5,070 bases of DNA, from contig JASLAP010000585.1 in NCBI GenBank assembly GCA_030147065.1, forward strand, positions 1-5,070, written 5' to 3'. The position numbers and the translations under genes are program-made. Positions 2,690-5,070 of the stretch are shown one piece after another. The notes under the pieces are model-generated. The model was not told the DNA's origin, did no database searches, and worked only from the letters and a program-made list of their open reading frames with translations. How positions within the stretch are numbered: the stretch's first letter is position 1; every line of letters starts with the position of its first letter. This DNA is from Pseudonocardia sp. (GTDB lineage: Bacteria; Actinomycetota; Actinomycetes; Mycobacteriales; Pseudonocardiaceae).

Positions 2690-5070
2690 ATGGGGACCGT
2701 GGCGGTGGCGCGGACCGATCGGGTGCCGGCACCCGTGCCGGGTGGCGAGCTGGTGCTCGAACCGCCCCCGGAGCCGGAGCGGGTGGTGCCGACCGGGCTG
2801 CTCGCCCGGCTGCTCCCGCTGGTGATGGTGCTGGCCTCGATCGGGTTCATCGTCGTGCTCGGGCCGGACAACCCGACGTCCTACCTGTTCGGGCTGATGT
2901 TCGTGATGTCCGCGGTCGGCATGATGGTGGCCGGCGGGGGCGGTCGGGGCGGCGGCGCCCGGGCGGCCGCGCTCGACGAGGACCGCCGCGACTACCTGCG
3001 CTACCTGTCGTCGTTGCGGCGCACGGTGCGGCGGATCGCCGCCGACCAGCGGGCCGCCCTGGAGGGCGTGCACCCCGAGCCGGCCGCATGGCCCGCCGTG
3101 CTCGCCGCCGGACGGCTGTGGGAGCGCGTCCCCGGTGACCCGGACTTCGGCCAGCTGCGCATCGGGTGCGGCACCCAGCGGCTGGCCACCCGGCTGGTCG
3201 CCCCGCAGACCGGCCCGGTGGACGGCATCGAGCCGGTCACCGCGCTGGCCCTGCGCCGGTTCCTGCTCGAGCACGCCGCGGTCGCGGACCTGCCCGTCGC
3301 ACTGTCCCTGACGGCCAGCAGCACGGTGTGGTTGGAACCCGCCGTCCCCGACGCCGGCCTGGCCGCGCCGCGGGCGCTGGCCCGCGCCGTCATCGCCCAG
3401 TACGTGCTGTGGCACAGCCCGTCCGACGCGCAGCTGGCCGTGGTCGCGCCGCCCGGGCTGGCCGCCGAGTGGGAGTGGGTCAAGTGGCTGCCGCACCTGG
3501 CCCACCCGCGCCGCCGCGACGCCGTCGGACCGACCCGGATGATCACCCCGGACGCCGACGACCTGCGGCTGTGGTGGCAGGCCGAGCTGGCCGGACGGCC
3601 AGCCGGGCCGGGGGCCGGCGAGCCGCACCTGCTGGTCGTGGTGGACGCGGCCGAGGCCCCGGGACCGTGGGCCGGGGTCGCCGGGGTCACCGTGCTGCGG
3701 GTCGGTGCCCCTCCCGGGCGCACGCCCGGCCCGACGGTGGTGCGGCTGCGGGTCGGCGACGAGGTGCTGCGCCGCGGCGCCGAGGACGTCCTGGTCGGCG
3801 TCCCGGACCGGCTGGACCGCGCCGAGGCCCGGGCGCTGGCCCGTCGGTTGGCCCGGTTCCGGCCGGCCGGCTCCGAGTCGGCGGGCGACGGCCGGGGCGG
3901 CGGCCGGCAGGGCCTGCCCGAGCTGCTCGGCCTCGCTCCCGGGCCGGGCGGGATCGCCGCGTTGCGCGCCCGGCGCAGCCGGATCGCCGCGGACCGGCTG
4001 CGGGTGCCGATCGGGGTCGACGAGCGCGGGCTGCCGGTCAGCCTGGACCTCAAGGAGTCGGCGCTGGGCGGCAGCGGTCCGCACGGCCTGTGCGTCGGGG
4101 CGACCGGGTCGGGCAAGAGCGAGTTGCTGCGCACGCTGGTGCTCGGGCTGGCCGCGGCGCACTCCTCGGCCGAGCTCAACCTGGTCCTGGTCGACTTCAA
4201 GGGCGGCGCCACGTTCCTCGGGCTGTCCGGGCTGCCGCACGTCTCGGCGGTGATCACGAACCTGTCCGACGAGCTGACCCTGGTCGACCGGATGGCCGAC
4301 GCGCTGGCCGGGGAGATCAACCGGCGACAGGAGGTGCTGCGCGCGGCCGGCAACTTCACCGGCGTCGCCGAGCTGGACGCCGCCCGTCGGTCGGGTGCCG
4401 CGGTGCCGCAGCTGCCGTCGCTGGTGGTGGTGGTCGACGAGTTCTCCGAGCTGCTGGCCCAGCGCCCGGAGCTGGTCGACCTGTTCGTCACCGTCGGCCG
4501 GCTGGGCCGCTCGCTCGGGCTGCACCTGCTGCTCGCCTCGCAGCGGCTGGACGAGGGCCGGTTGCGCGGGCTGGAGTCGCACCTGTCCTACCGGATCGCG
4601 CTGCGCACGTTCTCCGCCGGGGAGTCGCGGGCCGTGCTGGGCGTGCCCGACGCCCACCAGCTGCCACCGACGCCCGGCTCGGCGTTCCTGGCCGTCGGCA
4701 ACGGCGAGCTGATCCGGTTCCGGGCGGCCTGCGTGTCCGGGCCGGCCGCGGTCGCCGCCGCGCCCGCGCCGCCGCCGTCGACCGTGCGCGCGTTCCCCTT
4801 CCCGGTCGGTCCGGTGCCGGTTCCGCCGCCGCTGCCGGGTGGGCCGCCGGACCCCGTCCCGGAGCCGTCCGCGGAGGCGCCGAGCGTGCTCGACACCGTG
4901 CTGGCCGCGATGGCCGGCGACGGGCCGCCCGCGCACCGGGTGTGGCTGCCGCCGCTGGACGCCCCGCCCGCCCTGGACGAGGTCCTCGGCCCGGTGGTCG
5001 AGGTGCCCGGGACCGGGCTGCGCGCCCCCGGCGGCGCCGACCTGCGGCTGGCCGTGGGCCTGATCGACCG
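2690..5070 (+). CDS. eccC: EccC, type VII secretion FtsK/SpoIIIE-type ATPase (3' end outside window)
   Basis: The window holds 793 codons plus two bases; full EccC proteins run to about 1,300 residues. Two membrane helices (about 41-57 and 65-81) follow a Pro-rich cytoplasmic N terminus containing LVLEPPPEPER. A basic, helical stalk (about 93-125, DEDRRDYLRYLSSLRRTVRR) and the D0 domain up to about 435 come next. The first ATPase domain (about 440-685) has Walker A GATGSGKSE at 470-478 (K476), VDFKGGATF (501-509), Walker B LVVVVDEFSELL at 578-589 (D583, E584), GRLGRSLGLHLLLASQRLDEGRLRG (603-627) and SYRIALRTFSAGESRAVLG; all key residues look intact. A Pro-rich linker (688-731) leads to VWLPPLDAPPALDEVLG (751-767) and LAVGLID(R), the opening of the second ATPase domain. 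EccC recognises WXG100-type substrates through its last ATPase domain and drives export. The chain passes the D1-D2 junction without a stop, so it is not split there as EccCa/EccCb of ESX-1 are. It is transcribed divergently from eccD. Confidence 0.97.
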   Translation, partial: MGTVAVARTDRVPAPVPGGELVLEPPPEPERVVPTGLLARLLPLVMVLASIGFIVVLGPDNPTSYLFGLMFVMSAVGMMVAGGGGRGGGARAAALDEDRRDYLRYLSSLRRTVRRIAADQRAALEGVHPEPAAWPAVLAAGRLWERVPGDPDFGQLRIGCGTQRLATRLVAPQTGPVDGIEPVTALALRRFLLEHAAVADLPVALSLTASSTVWLEPAVPDAGLAAPRALARAVIAQYVLWHSPSDAQLAVVAPPGLAAEWEWVKWLPHLAHPRRRDAVGPTRMITPDADDLRLWWQAELAGRPAGPGAGEPHLLVVVDAAEAPGPWAGVAGVTVLRVGAPPGRTPGPTVVRLRVGDEVLRRGAEDVLVGVPDRLDRAEARALARRLARFRPAGSESAGDGRGGGRQGLPELLGLAPGPGGIAALRARRSRIAADRLRVPIGVDERGLPVSLDLKESALGGSGPHGLCVGATGSGKSELLRTLVLGLAAAHSSAELNLVLVDFKGGATFLGLSGLPHVSAVITNLSDELTLVDRMADALAGEINRRQEVLRAAGNFTGVAELDAARRSGAAVPQLPSLVVVVDEFSELLAQRPELVDLFVTVGRLGRSLGLHLLLASQRLDEGRLRGLESHLSYRIALRTFSAGESRAVLGVPDAHQLPPTPGSAFLAVGNGELIRFRAACVSGPAAVAAAPAPPPSTVRAFPFPVGPVPVPPPLPGGPPDPVPEPSAEAPSVLDTVLAAMAGDGPPAHRVWLPPLDAPPALDEVLGPVVEVPGTGLRAPGGADLRLAVGLID

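Noticed and set aside
3001..4491. 496-codon minus-strand open frame inside eccC
   Set aside because: Low-complexity Ser/Arg/Ala/Pro translation, no RBS-supported start, and it lies antisense to clear EccC motifs.
1223..4936. Very long minus-strand open frame (over 1,200 codons) covering both eccD and the antisense of eccC
   Set aside because: Only the part from 2554 down is a gene (EccD, with its own SD). The rest is the reverse of eccC; lack of stops in antisense frames is expected at this GC content, and its translation is Arg/Gln/Gly-rich noise.

Overview
This window comes from a very GC-rich actinobacterium. Third codon positions are almost all G or C, and the core genes belong to the ESX / type VII secretion system (T7SS) of mycobacteria and their relatives. 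Overall style (Arg/Ala/Gly-rich proteins, SD-led ATG and GTG starts, divergent ESX genes) would fit a Pseudonocardiales-type genome, but that taxonomic step is inference.

Layout. (1) Positions 1-364 hold the C-terminal end of EccB, the membrane-anchored periplasmic ESX component, on the + strand. It carries an in-frame 30-nt repeat in a Ser/Gly/Asp linker just before the last conserved segment. (2) Positions 365-652 are non-coding, with a short tandem repeat and a decayed duplication. (3) Positions 653-1029 are a compact single-gene transcription unit: a promoter with the 19-bp spacer and dyad typical of MerR/SoxR-type control, a good RBS, and a 104-aa protein resembling the DUF6506 family, which is not a known ESX part. 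(4) Positions 1030-1222, between convergent genes, are dense in related GCGCGGTG-type repeats, some at exact 20-bp steps. (5) Positions 2554-1223 encode a complete EccD (443 aa, minus strand), the ubiquitin-like-plus-11-TM membrane channel component. (6) Positions 2555-2689 are a divergent promoter region containing a striking 28-bp interrupted inverted repeat. (7) From 2690 to the window end runs EccC (+ strand), the FtsK/SpoIIIE-type motor ATPase. It has two TM helices, a stalk, the D0 domain, a complete first ATPase domain (Walker A and B intact), a Pro-rich linker and the start of D2. It is cut by the window edge.

How they work together. EccB, EccC and EccD are three of the conserved membrane subunits of the ESX translocon: EccC powers it, EccD lines the membrane, and EccB anchors it on the outside. 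No WXG100/Esx substrate, mycosin (MycP) or EccE lies in this window. The arrangement is unusual in that eccD is inverted relative to eccB and eccC, and an apparently unrelated, separately regulated small gene sits between eccB and eccD. The most interesting non-coding signals are the inverted repeat shared by the eccD and eccC promoters and the MerR-type promoter of the DUF6506-like gene.
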